Positions 40,845 through 47,451 of a DNA stretch of 47,451 nt are shown in pieces. The notes beneath the pieces are model-generated. The model ran no database searches. It had not been told where the DNA came from and saw only the letters and a program-made list of their open reading frames with translations. The stretch comes from Ruminococcaceae bacterium UBA6845. Lineage in GTDB: Bacteria > Bacillota > Clostridia > Oscillospirales > Acutalibacteraceae. The position numbers and the translations under genes were made by a program. Position 1 is the first letter of the stretch, and each line of letters opens with the position of its first letter. The DNA is taken from positions 1 through 47,451 of the forward strand of contig DKDP01000008.1 of NCBI GenBank assembly GCA_002449395.1, read 5' to 3'.

Positions 40845-42644
40845 ATGACCCCATACATACTCAAAAAACATTTAACAAGAAAAATTACTTTTCTTGACAG
40901 AAACGATCCGCAGATTCCCGCCGCACTTTTCAGTGCAGTGAGTGAAGCTCCCGATCTTTCCGATTTTCCATACCCCCTCCCCTCGGCCAAGAGCGATTAT
41001 ACCTGCTCTGCCAAGGGTGAAAATTCGGTAATGTGGTACGGCGGAAAGACAGGAATCACACGCTTTGATCCGAACGGCGAGAGCATTGAGGACAAGATAA
41101 TGTATTTCAGTGCGCACCGCCATCTGCCTCACCACGCCGTTGACGCAATCCTTGCCGACGGCGCCGATCTCTGGGCTCTTTGCAAGGATAAGGTTGCTCA
41201 CATTGAGATGATTATGCTCACGGCTGAAGAAAAGGCGGAAATTCTCCTTGACGAAACAAATAAATACGTTATGCGACGTGGAATGGTAAGCCAGCGTGAC
41301 CTCAGGGAATGCAGAAATTACGATTCACGCTATGCGCACGCCGCCTGCGATAACGACGGACTTTTCACATCGGGCTATGCAATCGGTGAAATGTTCCGTT
41401 ATGCAACGCTTAAAGACAAGCTCGGCGAGGATCATCCGAGAGTGCAGGACGCAAGAAAGAACGCCACAAAGGCTTGCGAAGCCTGTCTCCTGCTTATGTA
41501 TGTCCACGGCAGACCGGAGGGCTTTATCGCACGTTCATATCACGTTACGGGCGAGCCGATTCCCGACGACGGAATCTTCTATAAGCGAGAGGGCAAAACC
41601 GCACACTGCATCTTCACAACGGAAGCCCAAAACTGCGGCAGAATCGGCGAAGAGGTTCCCTGCGATTATCCCGTTCCCGAACGGCTTGCCGCTCTTTACC
41701 GTGATCTCGGCTATACCGACGATGATATTTCATACAAGGCGGACACCTCAAGCGACGAGGTAACCGGACATTTTCTCCAGATGAAGATCGCTCACGATTT
41801 TCTTGCGCCGAACGATCCCGAGCTTGACGAAATAATCAAGGACGCCTGCAAGAGAACAACAAAGCATATCATTGATCACGGCTTTGAATTTTGCGAGTCG
41901 TCGGGCAAGCCGACAACGTGGGCAAAATGGAGCAAGCGTTACTTTGATAACGATCCGATCGGCTATGTTGACGCTCCGCTCAATTCGTCGGAAATGCTTG
42001 TTTATCTCAAGATAACAATGTATATCACAGGCGAAAAAGGAATTTGGCAGAAAACATACGACAAGCTCATTTCCGAGGGCTATGCCGATCTCGGTGCAAA
42101 GCACTACGACAGATTCTATCAGGGCGCAATGCGTGAAAAGGTCAACCCGGAAGAGGATCTTATGTACGGCGACAATATGCTTGCACTGATGACATACTGG
42201 ATACTCTGCACGCTCGAAACCGACGGGGAGCTTCTCGCCAAATACCGTGCCGCTTTCAAATCGTGGAGCGGACTTATTCTCCGTGAGCACACCCCCGGCT
42301 ACGACTTTATGTACAAGCTCGGAGTTCCCGATGCGGATATCGACCTGGCAAGAGACGCAAAGTGGTTTGCCCATTTTGAGCCGAACCGTTTGATCGCTTC
42401 AATCAAATCAGCCCGTCACGATGTAGCAGTTAAGCTCGGAAGAAATTACGACGAAAAACGTGAATTTGAGATTTCCGCACTTCTTATGCCCGACGAAAGA
42501 ATTGTTTCAAAGTATGACCGCAACCCCTACGATTTGTTCAAGGGCGAAAACAGGGGCACCTGTATTGAAAGCTGTTACATATACACCTACGCTTACTGGA
42601 TAGGCAGATACTACGGATTTATTGACGAGGAGGGTCAGGTATGA
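40845..42644 (+). CDS. Unrecognised protein, propeller-like start and helical barrel-like body
   Basis: A 599-residue soluble protein of no family I can name. Residues about 60-125 (VMWYGGKTGITRFDPNGE, HRHLPHHAVDAIL, GADLWALCKDKVAHIE) look like two blades of a regulator-type beta-propeller. From about 130 it is helix-rich with repeated aromatic/charged patches (DNDGLFTSGYAIGEMFRYA, SSDEVTGHFLQMKIAHDFL, YGDNMLALMTYWILCTLE), in the style of alpha/alpha-toroid glycoside hydrolases or lyases. DND and SSDEVTGH would be candidate catalytic sites. No signal peptide. It lies 10 bp after the phosphoesterase gene; its stop overlaps the GH38-like start (ATGA). Confidence 0.65.
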   Translation: MTPYILKKHLTRKITFLDRNDPQIPAALFSAVSEAPDLSDFPYPLPSAKSDYTCSAKGENSVMWYGGKTGITRFDPNGESIEDKIMYFSAHRHLPHHAVDAILADGADLWALCKDKVAHIEMIMLTAEEKAEILLDETNKYVMRRGMVSQRDLRECRNYDSRYAHAACDNDGLFTSGYAIGEMFRYATLKDKLGEDHPRVQDARKNATKACEACLLLMYVHGRPEGFIARSYHVTGEPIPDDGIFYKREGKTAHCIFTTEAQNCGRIGEEVPCDYPVPERLAALYRDLGYTDDDISYKADTSSDEVTGHFLQMKIAHDFLAPNDPELDEIIKDACKRTTKHIIDHGFEFCESSGKPTTWAKWSKRYFDNDPIGYVDAPLNSSEMLVYLKITMYITGEKGIWQKTYDKLISEGYADLGAKHYDRFYQGAMREKVNPEEDLMYGDNMLALMTYWILCTLETDGELLAKYRAAFKSWSGLILREHTPGYDFMYKLGVPDADIDLARDAKWFAHFEPNRLIASIKSARHDVAVKLGRNYDEKREFEISALLMPDERIVSKYDRNPYDLFKGENRGTCIESCYIYTYAYWIGRYYGFIDEEGQV

Positions 42645-43627
42645 GCAAAATTGCAGTATTGAATGAATTTAGCATTGAGGCTATCAGGGACGCATTGCAA
42701 AAGCTCAATGCCTTTGACAAGCTCAAAATAAACGGTCTTTATGCTCATCAGCTCACCGAGCTGGAAGCAATTGACCCCGAGCTTTTCGCCGAGATCTCCG
42801 ATATGATTAAATCCGGCCGCTGGTTCCCGTATGCGGGTGTCTGGAACAATTCCGCCGAGCTTTCGGAAATTGCCCTTATCAAGAGCTGTCTTTATTCCGT
42901 AAGATATTTTCTCGACAATTTCGGCAAGAAATACCGTGTGTTCCACGGAAAAAAGATATATAACAATCTTTTTCCGCAGGCCGTTTACTCATCGCTTTTT
43001 GACGCCGTTGTGCTTGACGATGAAAACGAAAGCAAGTGGCTTCAGGGCGCCGACGATTTCAGAACTCTCGTTATGACAGCCGAAACCGTTGACGTGACGG
43101 ATGTTGACGACGAGTTTATTAAAGCAAACGAATTTATTTCATATGAAGAGCTTGCGGACGCTTTCTTTGAATCACACCTTGATCTTGAAACAGTTACTCT
43201 CCCGACGTGCAGTATTAAGCCCGAGGGAATTGAAAAAGAGCTTATTGACGCCGAGATGCTTTCGGCAATCAACGGCGACGATAAAACCGATAAAATCCGA
43301 GAGGCTTGGATCGCTCACTTTGACGGTGAAAGCGAAAAGGCGAGAGAAATTGCCGACGGCATTTCAGGCGGCAAAGCTCCCGATATCGGCAAAATTGAGC
43401 TTCACGGCGACGGAGTTGTCCTCACCGAGGTTAAGCTCTCGGAGGACGGCAGCGGCGATACCGTTGTCAGGGTTGCGGAAACCTGCGGCAAGGAGCAGTC
43501 TGCTTATATAATGTATAACCGCCTCAATTCCGGCTTCAGATTTGAGATTATGCCCTATGAGATGCCGACATTCCGCATCACAAACGACGGCAGCGGCTAC
43601 GCAAAGGAAATATACATCTGTGAATAA
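42641..43627 (+). CDS. Miniature GH38 alpha-mannosidase-like protein lacking the catalytic middle
   Basis: A 328-residue protein. Its first third (about 35-110) matches the alpha-mannosidase start: LTELEAIDPELFAEISDMIK, GRWFPYAGVWNNSAE, then IALIKSCLYSVRYFLDNFGKKYRVFHGKKIYNN, in short ALIKSCLYSVRYFLDNFGK and KYRVFHGKK. The last part (about 250-328) reads like the GH38 C-terminal beta domain: VVLTEVKLSEDGSGDTVVRV and MPYEMPTFRI, close to the KPFEIKTLRL end. Full enzymes have 800 residues or more; the Asp nucleophile region and middle domains are absent. It looks like a structural remnant kept as a gene, perhaps as a partner of the 599-residue protein. Overlaps it by 4 bp. Confidence 0.6.
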   Translation: MSKIAVLNEFSIEAIRDALQKLNAFDKLKINGLYAHQLTELEAIDPELFAEISDMIKSGRWFPYAGVWNNSAELSEIALIKSCLYSVRYFLDNFGKKYRVFHGKKIYNNLFPQAVYSSLFDAVVLDDENESKWLQGADDFRTLVMTAETVDVTDVDDEFIKANEFISYEELADAFFESHLDLETVTLPTCSIKPEGIEKELIDAEMLSAINGDDKTDKIREAWIAHFDGESEKAREIADGISGGKAPDIGKIELHGDGVVLTEVKLSEDGSGDTVVRVAETCGKEQSAYIMYNRLNSGFRFEIMPYEMPTFRITNDGSGYAKEIYICE

Positions 43628-43631
43628 CAAA

Positions 43632-43656
43632 AACCTCCCTACGGGGAGGTTTTTTG
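43632..43656. terminator. Terminator after the EEP operon
   Basis: AACCTCCC (43632-43639) pairs with GGGAGGTT (43644-43651) around TACG, followed by TTTTT. A preceding A-run lets it act on both strands. Confidence 0.9.
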
Positions 43657-43678
43657 CAGCTACAAACGGATCGTAATG

Positions 43679-44851
43679 TCAATTCGGGTTTTCGGGCGGC
43701 GTCTCCTCTGTGTCAAATTCAACTCTTTTCACTATATTCTCAAAGCACGAGTATTCCCCGACAATGCTGTTGCCTTTCACCTGTACCGTCTGTTTTATTT
43801 TCTGAGCATGGAGCGTTTCGTGGTAGCTTTTCATTGCAAAGTCATTGAACGCCGCCAGTTCCGAATAATCCTTTGGAACCGCCTGTTTCTCCTCCAAAAA
43901 ATCCGTATACTGCGTGTAAAAAATTCCGAACGGCATCTTTACCCCGTGAATATACAGCCACGATTTATGACGGTAAACCGCATCCGCCTCCCTCTTGTGC
44001 GCAAGTGATATCTCCTTTCCGAGGAAGAAGAGCGAATACACCCTTTTGGTTTTCGGCTTCAGCACCGTTATTTCCTTTTCTATCGGCACTTCGACGTTTA
44101 TTGTCGTCCTTGCTACGACATAGCCGTCCGCATCGGTGAACACCGACATTCCGCTTCTTACCTGCGTCACCCCGCTTACAAGCAATCCTCCCTGCATAAC
44201 CGTCTGTCCGTTCTTTATCGCCGCAGAGCCCTTATACGGTTCAATAATTTCAATCTGACCGTCCTTTCGGGCGACAATGTTTGACGTCCCGTAGCTTTTT
44301 TCGACATTCGGTCGGCGGAGTGCCTCTCTGACCTCAATCTCCGCAACCGATCCGTCAATATTTATGGAAGCCCACGACAGCTCGCCTATGCTGAGTACGG
44401 CATCGGAGTTGATATCGCTTGCGTCGAATTTATTTTTTCTGACGCCAATTTTCAATCCCGCATCGGAAAAGACGTCGGCTATTTTCTCGTCGTCAACCGC
44501 ACTGTTGCCGTTTACATTGACAACCCATATGTGATTTGACATTATGGTCAGAACAAGCAAAACCGCAACGAGTCCGACAAAAAGTCCCGTGTGGCTTTCG
44601 TACTTATTACAGATAAACGGCAGGCCCGATTTTTTCTTTATACGCAGCTTCATTCCGCTCATTCGGGCGGCTTTTTTTATTTTTCTGTATCCGTCAATCG
44701 TTGTGCTGGCGTTCAATCCGTAGGGCTTTTTCCGTATCGCCCAAAGCTGAATCCCCATTGAAGTGCAAAGGTTAATAAACCTCTCGGCGAAGCCGCCGCT
44801 TGCCGTGAAACGGACAAAGCCGAAAAGGAAGTGTAAAACTCCGAAAATCAT
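43679..44851 (-). CDS. yqfD: Sporulation protein YqfD
   Basis: A 390-residue protein of the YqfD family. The N-terminal cytosolic part holds FGFVRFTASGGFAERFINLC and the family YRKIKKAARM/ GMKLRIKKKSGLP segments; one membrane span (about 88-108, GLFVGLVAVLLVLTIMSN) precedes the outer domain with HIWVVNVNGNSAVDDEKI, a POTRA-like start, and a long beta-rich region with RREIEVREALRRP-type strands (VAEIEVREALRRP). Expressed in the mother cell during sporulation in Bacillus. It follows yqfC by 9 bp and both are divergent from ylbJ. It suggests spore formation or a vestige of it. Confidence 0.9.
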   Translation of the reverse strand: MIFGVLHFLFGFVRFTASGGFAERFINLCTSMGIQLWAIRKKPYGLNASTTIDGYRKIKKAARMSGMKLRIKKKSGLPFICNKYESHTGLFVGLVAVLLVLTIMSNHIWVVNVNGNSAVDDEKIADVFSDAGLKIGVRKNKFDASDINSDAVLSIGELSWASINIDGSVAEIEVREALRRPNVEKSYGTSNIVARKDGQIEIIEPYKGSAAIKNGQTVMQGGLLVSGVTQVRSGMSVFTDADGYVVARTTINVEVPIEKEITVLKPKTKRVYSLFFLGKEISLAHKREADAVYRHKSWLYIHGVKMPFGIFYTQYTDFLEEKQAVPKDYSELAAFNDFAMKSYHETLHAQKIKQTVQVKGNSIVGEYSCFENIVKRVEFDTEETPPENPN

Positions 44852-44860
44852 ATTAAAACC

Positions 44861-45154
44861 TCATTCTCCAAATTCCATTGAAAGAATTGTTCCCTCAATC
44901 ATCGCCTGCTCAAGAGAAAGCGACTTTATCGTTAAGCCGTAACCTATAAAACTGACGCTGTTTTTTCCGACGTTCAGCTTTATCATTGTGTCGTCATATT
45001 CCATAACGCTCTTACACCCGTCAACCATCGCACAGCAGTTTGAAATCAGCTCAATATGACTGCAATTGCGAAACACGTCCTCGGGCAGTTCAAGTCTCTC
45101 GCATATTCGGTGTGCAAGCGGTGTATTGTACTGTCTGCGGTCCTTCTGCGGCAT
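44861..45154 (-). CDS. yqfC: Sporulation protein YqfC-like
   Basis: A 97-residue member of the YqfC family: LELPEDVFRNCSHIELISN followed by beta-strands VMEYDDTMIKLNVGKNSVSF and GYGLTIKSLSLEQAMIEGTI, the whole-length family layout. The function is unknown, but the gene belongs to the sporulation set next to yqfD in many Clostridia and Bacilli. I chose the ATG at 45154, 3 bases after an AGGGTGAGG site; a longer frame runs to a TTG. It precedes yqfD, with a 9-bp gap. Confidence 0.85.
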   Translation of the reverse strand: MPQKDRRQYNTPLAHRICERLELPEDVFRNCSHIELISNCCAMVDGCKSVMEYDDTMIKLNVGKNSVSFIGYGLTIKSLSLEQAMIEGTILSMEFGE

Positions 45155-45213
45155 AGTCCTCACCCTATCATAATTCAAAGTTTTTCCCTCATATATATTT
45201 ACGGGTGATCCTC

Positions 45214-46263
45214 TTGAATAATTACAGAAAACTGATTTTTCCGCTGTTATCCGTAACGGCGTTCATAATTTTATTCTTTCTTAACCCGTCGGCTATGGGT
45301 TCGGGCGTTCGCAGCGGGCTTTTCCTCTGCGGCGAGACGGTTATTCCCTCTCTTTTTCCGTTTATGATAGTCTCCGACTACCTTGTCCGCTCGGGTGTCG
45401 GCACAGCCGTCGGAAGGATCCTTTCGCCCCTTACCGAAAAGCTGTTCAGGCTCCCCGGGTGCTCCGCCTGTGCAATTTTTATGAGCCTGATCGGCGGCTT
45501 TCCCGTCGGGCTGAGGATGATATCTCAACTGCTTGAGAGTAACAGCCTTTCCGAAAATCAGGCAAAAAGAATGCTTTGGTTCTGCGTTAATTCCGGACCC
45601 GCTTTTGTTATCGGTGCGGTCGGATCATCAATGCTCTCCAACAAGAAATGCGGAATTATTCTTTTCGCCTCTCAGACCCTTACGGCACTGCTTATCGGAT
45701 TTGTCTCCCGATTTTTCGCAAAAAATGATCGCAATACTTTTTCAGCCGCACAGGTACGTATTGATCCGTCTGTTTTCACTCAATCCGTTGCAAGCGCAAC
45801 CGATGCGATGCTCGTAATCTGTGCATACATCCTCCTTTTCTCAGCAATCAACCCGTTTTTAATTAAACTTGCGGCGATAAATCCTCTGTTCAACACGCTC
45901 GTCATAATGTCCGAGGTAACAAACGGCTGCTCATTTGCCGCAAAGATTCTGCCGTTTTATTTTCTTGCTCCCATTCTGCGCTGGTCGGGGTTTGCGGTGC
46001 ATATGCAGCTGTTGCCGTATATCAAAAAAATCGGCGTTCCGATCCGTGAATTTTGGCTGTCGAGAGCGGTAAACTGCGCCGTGTCACTGCCGATCGCATA
46101 TATTCTTTTTCGTCTCTTTCCCTGCGAAGCTCAGGTGTTCGCAACATTCTCCGAGATAATTATCAAGCCGTATTCCGTTTCCGTACCTGCCGCCGTTGCT
46201 ATGCTTGTGCTCGGGGCGTTTACCATTATCGACATTAATCTTGCAACCGAGAAAAAAATATGA
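45214..46263 (+). CDS. ylbJ: Sporulation integral membrane protein YlbJ
   Basis: A 349-residue membrane protein with about eight spans. The family marks are LFLCGETVIPSLFPFMI, GGFPVGLRMISQLLESNSLS, WFCVNSGPAFVIGAVGSSML and a C-terminal EIIIKPYSV/PAAVAML segment. YlbJ is needed for forming the spore's cortex/coat in Bacillus and resembles nucleoside-recognition (Gate) domains. The start is probably the TTG at 45214 after GGGTGATCC with a 5-6 base gap; 45205 has GTG and no ribosome site. Divergent from yqfC by about 59 bp. Confidence 0.88.
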   Translation: MNNYRKLIFPLLSVTAFIILFFLNPSAMGSGVRSGLFLCGETVIPSLFPFMIVSDYLVRSGVGTAVGRILSPLTEKLFRLPGCSACAIFMSLIGGFPVGLRMISQLLESNSLSENQAKRMLWFCVNSGPAFVIGAVGSSMLSNKKCGIILFASQTLTALLIGFVSRFFAKNDRNTFSAAQVRIDPSVFTQSVASATDAMLVICAYILLFSAINPFLIKLAAINPLFNTLVIMSEVTNGCSFAAKILPFYFLAPILRWSGFAVHMQLLPYIKKIGVPIREFWLSRAVNCAVSLPIAYILFRLFPCEAQVFATFSEIIIKPYSVSVPAAVAMLVLGAFTIIDINLATEKKI

Positions 46264-46304
46264 TAAAATATTTCAGGATATTTCTTTTCGAAAGGACTGA
46301 TAAA

Positions 46305-46523
46305 ATGCGAAAAAAGCTATTCAACGGCAGTGACGTCACTCCTGCCTGTCGGCTTTGCTCACACGGAATGATAGCGGCAGACGGAGACAGCGTTCTCTGC
46401 GTAAAAACGGGCATACGACAGCTTGACTCATCCTGCCGCAGTTTCAAATATGATCCGCTGAAAAGAGTGCCGAAAAAAAATATCGGAATCGGCCATTTTA
46501 CCGAAGAGGATTTCAAACTGTAA
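46305..46523 (+). CDS. Small Cys-rich (zinc-ribbon-like) protein
   Basis: A 72-residue protein with ACRLCSHG (C-x2-C), a later VLCVKTG, and SSCRSFKYDPLKRVPKK, giving four to five Cys that could bind zinc. Similar small proteins with the CR-x-F-x-YDP-x-KR motif are common in Clostridia; the role is unknown. ATG after AAAGGACT. It follows ylbJ by 41 bp and is 13 bp upstream of the glycerate kinase gene, so they may form an operon. Confidence 0.7.
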   Translation: MRKKLFNGSDVTPACRLCSHGMIAADGDSVLCVKTGIRQLDSSCRSFKYDPLKRVPKKNIGIGHFTEEDFKL

Positions 46524-46536
46524 CGGGAGTTTTATT

Positions 46537-47451
46537 ATGATTGTTATTGCTCCGGATTCCTATAAGGGTACTATGTCGGCGGCCGAGGTCTGCAAAATCA
46601 TAAGCTCGGAATTTCTTAAGATCGACCCACAGCTTGAGATAAAATGCTTCCCGATTGCGGACGGCGGCGAGGGAACAGTCGACGCCCTCCTTTTTAACGG
46701 CGGCGAGAAAATTCCCGTCAGCGTCTGCGGTCCCCTTTTTGAGACGGCAGATTCATTCTACGGCATACTTCCCGATTCGACCGCCGTTATAGAAATGGCG
46801 GCGGCGAGCGGTCTGCCTATGGTCGGCAAACGGAAGAACCCGATGCTGACAACAACCTATGGCACAGGTCAGCTCATCAAAGCGGCTCTTGACAGAGGCT
46901 GTAAAAAGATTCTGATCGGTCTCGGCGGAAGCGCCACGAACGACGGCGGAATCGGCTGTGCGGCGGCTCTGGGCGCAAAATTTCTCGACCGTAACGGCAA
47001 AAAGGTTTCTCTCAACGGTGCGGGACTTTCGGATATTGCGAAGATCGACCTCGGCGGAATTGACAAGAGGCTTGCGCAAACCGATATTGAAGTTCTCTGT
47101 GATGTTGTAAGTCCGCTCTTCGGCAAAACGGGTGCGGCTTATGTTTTCGCTGGGCAAAAGGGCGCTGATTTTGAAACGGTCAGACTGCTTGACAACGGAC
47201 TGAGGAACCTTGCAGAAGTAACGAAAGACACCATCGGCAAGGATAACTCATCGGTCGAGGGCGCAGGAGCGGCAGGCGGACTGGGATTCGGCTTAATCAG
47301 CTTTTTGGGCGCTCGGCTTGTCAAAGGCGCACCTGCGGTTTTGAATGCAATGGAATTTGAGCAGGCGGCAAAATGCGCCGACCTTGTCATCACGGGCGAG
47401 GGCTGTATGGATAATCAATCTCTGCTCGGCAAGGCACCTGCGGCGGTTGCG
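46537..47451 (+). CDS. Glycerate kinase, partial (C-terminus beyond window)
   Basis: 305 codons to the window edge, of about 370-380 expected. It is the GlxK/GarK type of glycerate 2-kinase: MIVIAPDSYKGTMSAAEV (start), ADGGEGTVDALL, the ATP/phosphate loop IGLGGSATNDGGIG, CDVVSPLFGKTGAAYVF, and VITGEGCMDNQSLLGKAP at the edge, the family's catalytic ExxxDxQS/TxxGK segment. It phosphorylates glycerate to 2-phosphoglycerate. ATG after ACGGGAG. No upstream promoter of its own is evident. Confidence 0.92.
   Translation, partial: MIVIAPDSYKGTMSAAEVCKIISSEFLKIDPQLEIKCFPIADGGEGTVDALLFNGGEKIPVSVCGPLFETADSFYGILPDSTAVIEMAAASGLPMVGKRKNPMLTTTYGTGQLIKAALDRGCKKILIGLGGSATNDGGIGCAAALGAKFLDRNGKKVSLNGAGLSDIAKIDLGGIDKRLAQTDIEVLCDVVSPLFGKTGAAYVFAGQKGADFETVRLLDNGLRNLAEVTKDTIGKDNSSVEGAGAAGGLGFGLISFLGARLVKGAPAVLNAMEFEQAAKCADLVITGEGCMDNQSLLGKAPAAVA

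Noticed and set aside
1..47451. CRISPR array, tRNA, rRNA or intact insertion sequence
   Set aside because: No regularly spaced repeats, no cloverleaf with conserved T-arm, and no transposase-like product were found on reading both strands.

Overview
The window looks like a chromosomal segment of a gut-type Clostridia bacterium, most likely Oscillospiraceae/Ruminococcaceae. This is inferred from the sequence: Firmicute-type ribonuclease Y and a MecA-like adaptor, the sporulation genes yqfC, yqfD and ylbJ, a Gram-positive lipoprotein solute-binding protein, strong AGGAGG ribosome sites with frequent TTG starts, many exported or sugar-active enzymes, and double-hairpin intergenic repeats of the kind seen in gut Clostridia. 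No rRNA, tRNA, CRISPR array, intact transposase or prophage was seen.

Layout. 1-2190 (minus): metallophosphoesterase, nitroreductase, DUF3006 protein and a membrane protein cut by the window edge. 2347-5062 (plus): two AT-rich GT-C membrane glycosyltransferases. 5109-8257 (plus): purA and guaA, the AMP and GMP branches from IMP, separated by a 220-bp nested inverted-repeat element and followed by a possible integrase remnant. 8537-12240 (minus): a conserved hypothetical, a GHL6/GH151-like hydrolase and a MocR-type regulator without its C-terminal domain, divergent from an ECF transporter S component. 12929-24322: repair, redox, sugar and membrane functions (OGT-like, FeS aldo/keto reductase, CgeB-like GT, GH43, NUDIX, GT-C, HD hydrolase, cytidylate kinase-like, MATE) and a polar amino-acid ABC transporter. 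24532-26974: GNAT, HAD, rpe and a convergent mecA-like gene. 27094-32127 (plus): operon of two small single-span proteins around a GH13 enzyme, a divergent LCP-like protein and a purple-acid-phosphatase-like enzyme. 32291-32632: cluster of double-hairpin repeats. 32676-33884 (minus): secreted DUF4474 protein. 34310-35872: rny. 35953-37299 (minus): GH29-type fucosidase with an altered nucleophile position. 37449-43627 (plus): five-gene operon (below). 43679-46263: yqfD and yqfC divergent from ylbJ. 46305-end: small Cys-rich protein and glycerate kinase (partial).

The best candidate for an undescribed system is 37449-43627. One promoter, gaps of 12 bp or less and one terminator join two exported sphingomyelinase-like EEP phosphodiesterases (a recent tandem duplication), a signal-less calcineurin-like phosphoesterase, a 599-residue protein with a propeller-like start and a helical-barrel-like body, and a 328-residue protein that resembles the two ends of a GH38 alpha-mannosidase without its middle. 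The divergent GH29 gene and the nearby GH13/LCP/PAP-like operon share its theme of phosphoester and glycan cleavage at or outside the cell surface. The function is unknown; processing of a phosphorylated glycan or phosphosphingolipid is only a hypothesis.
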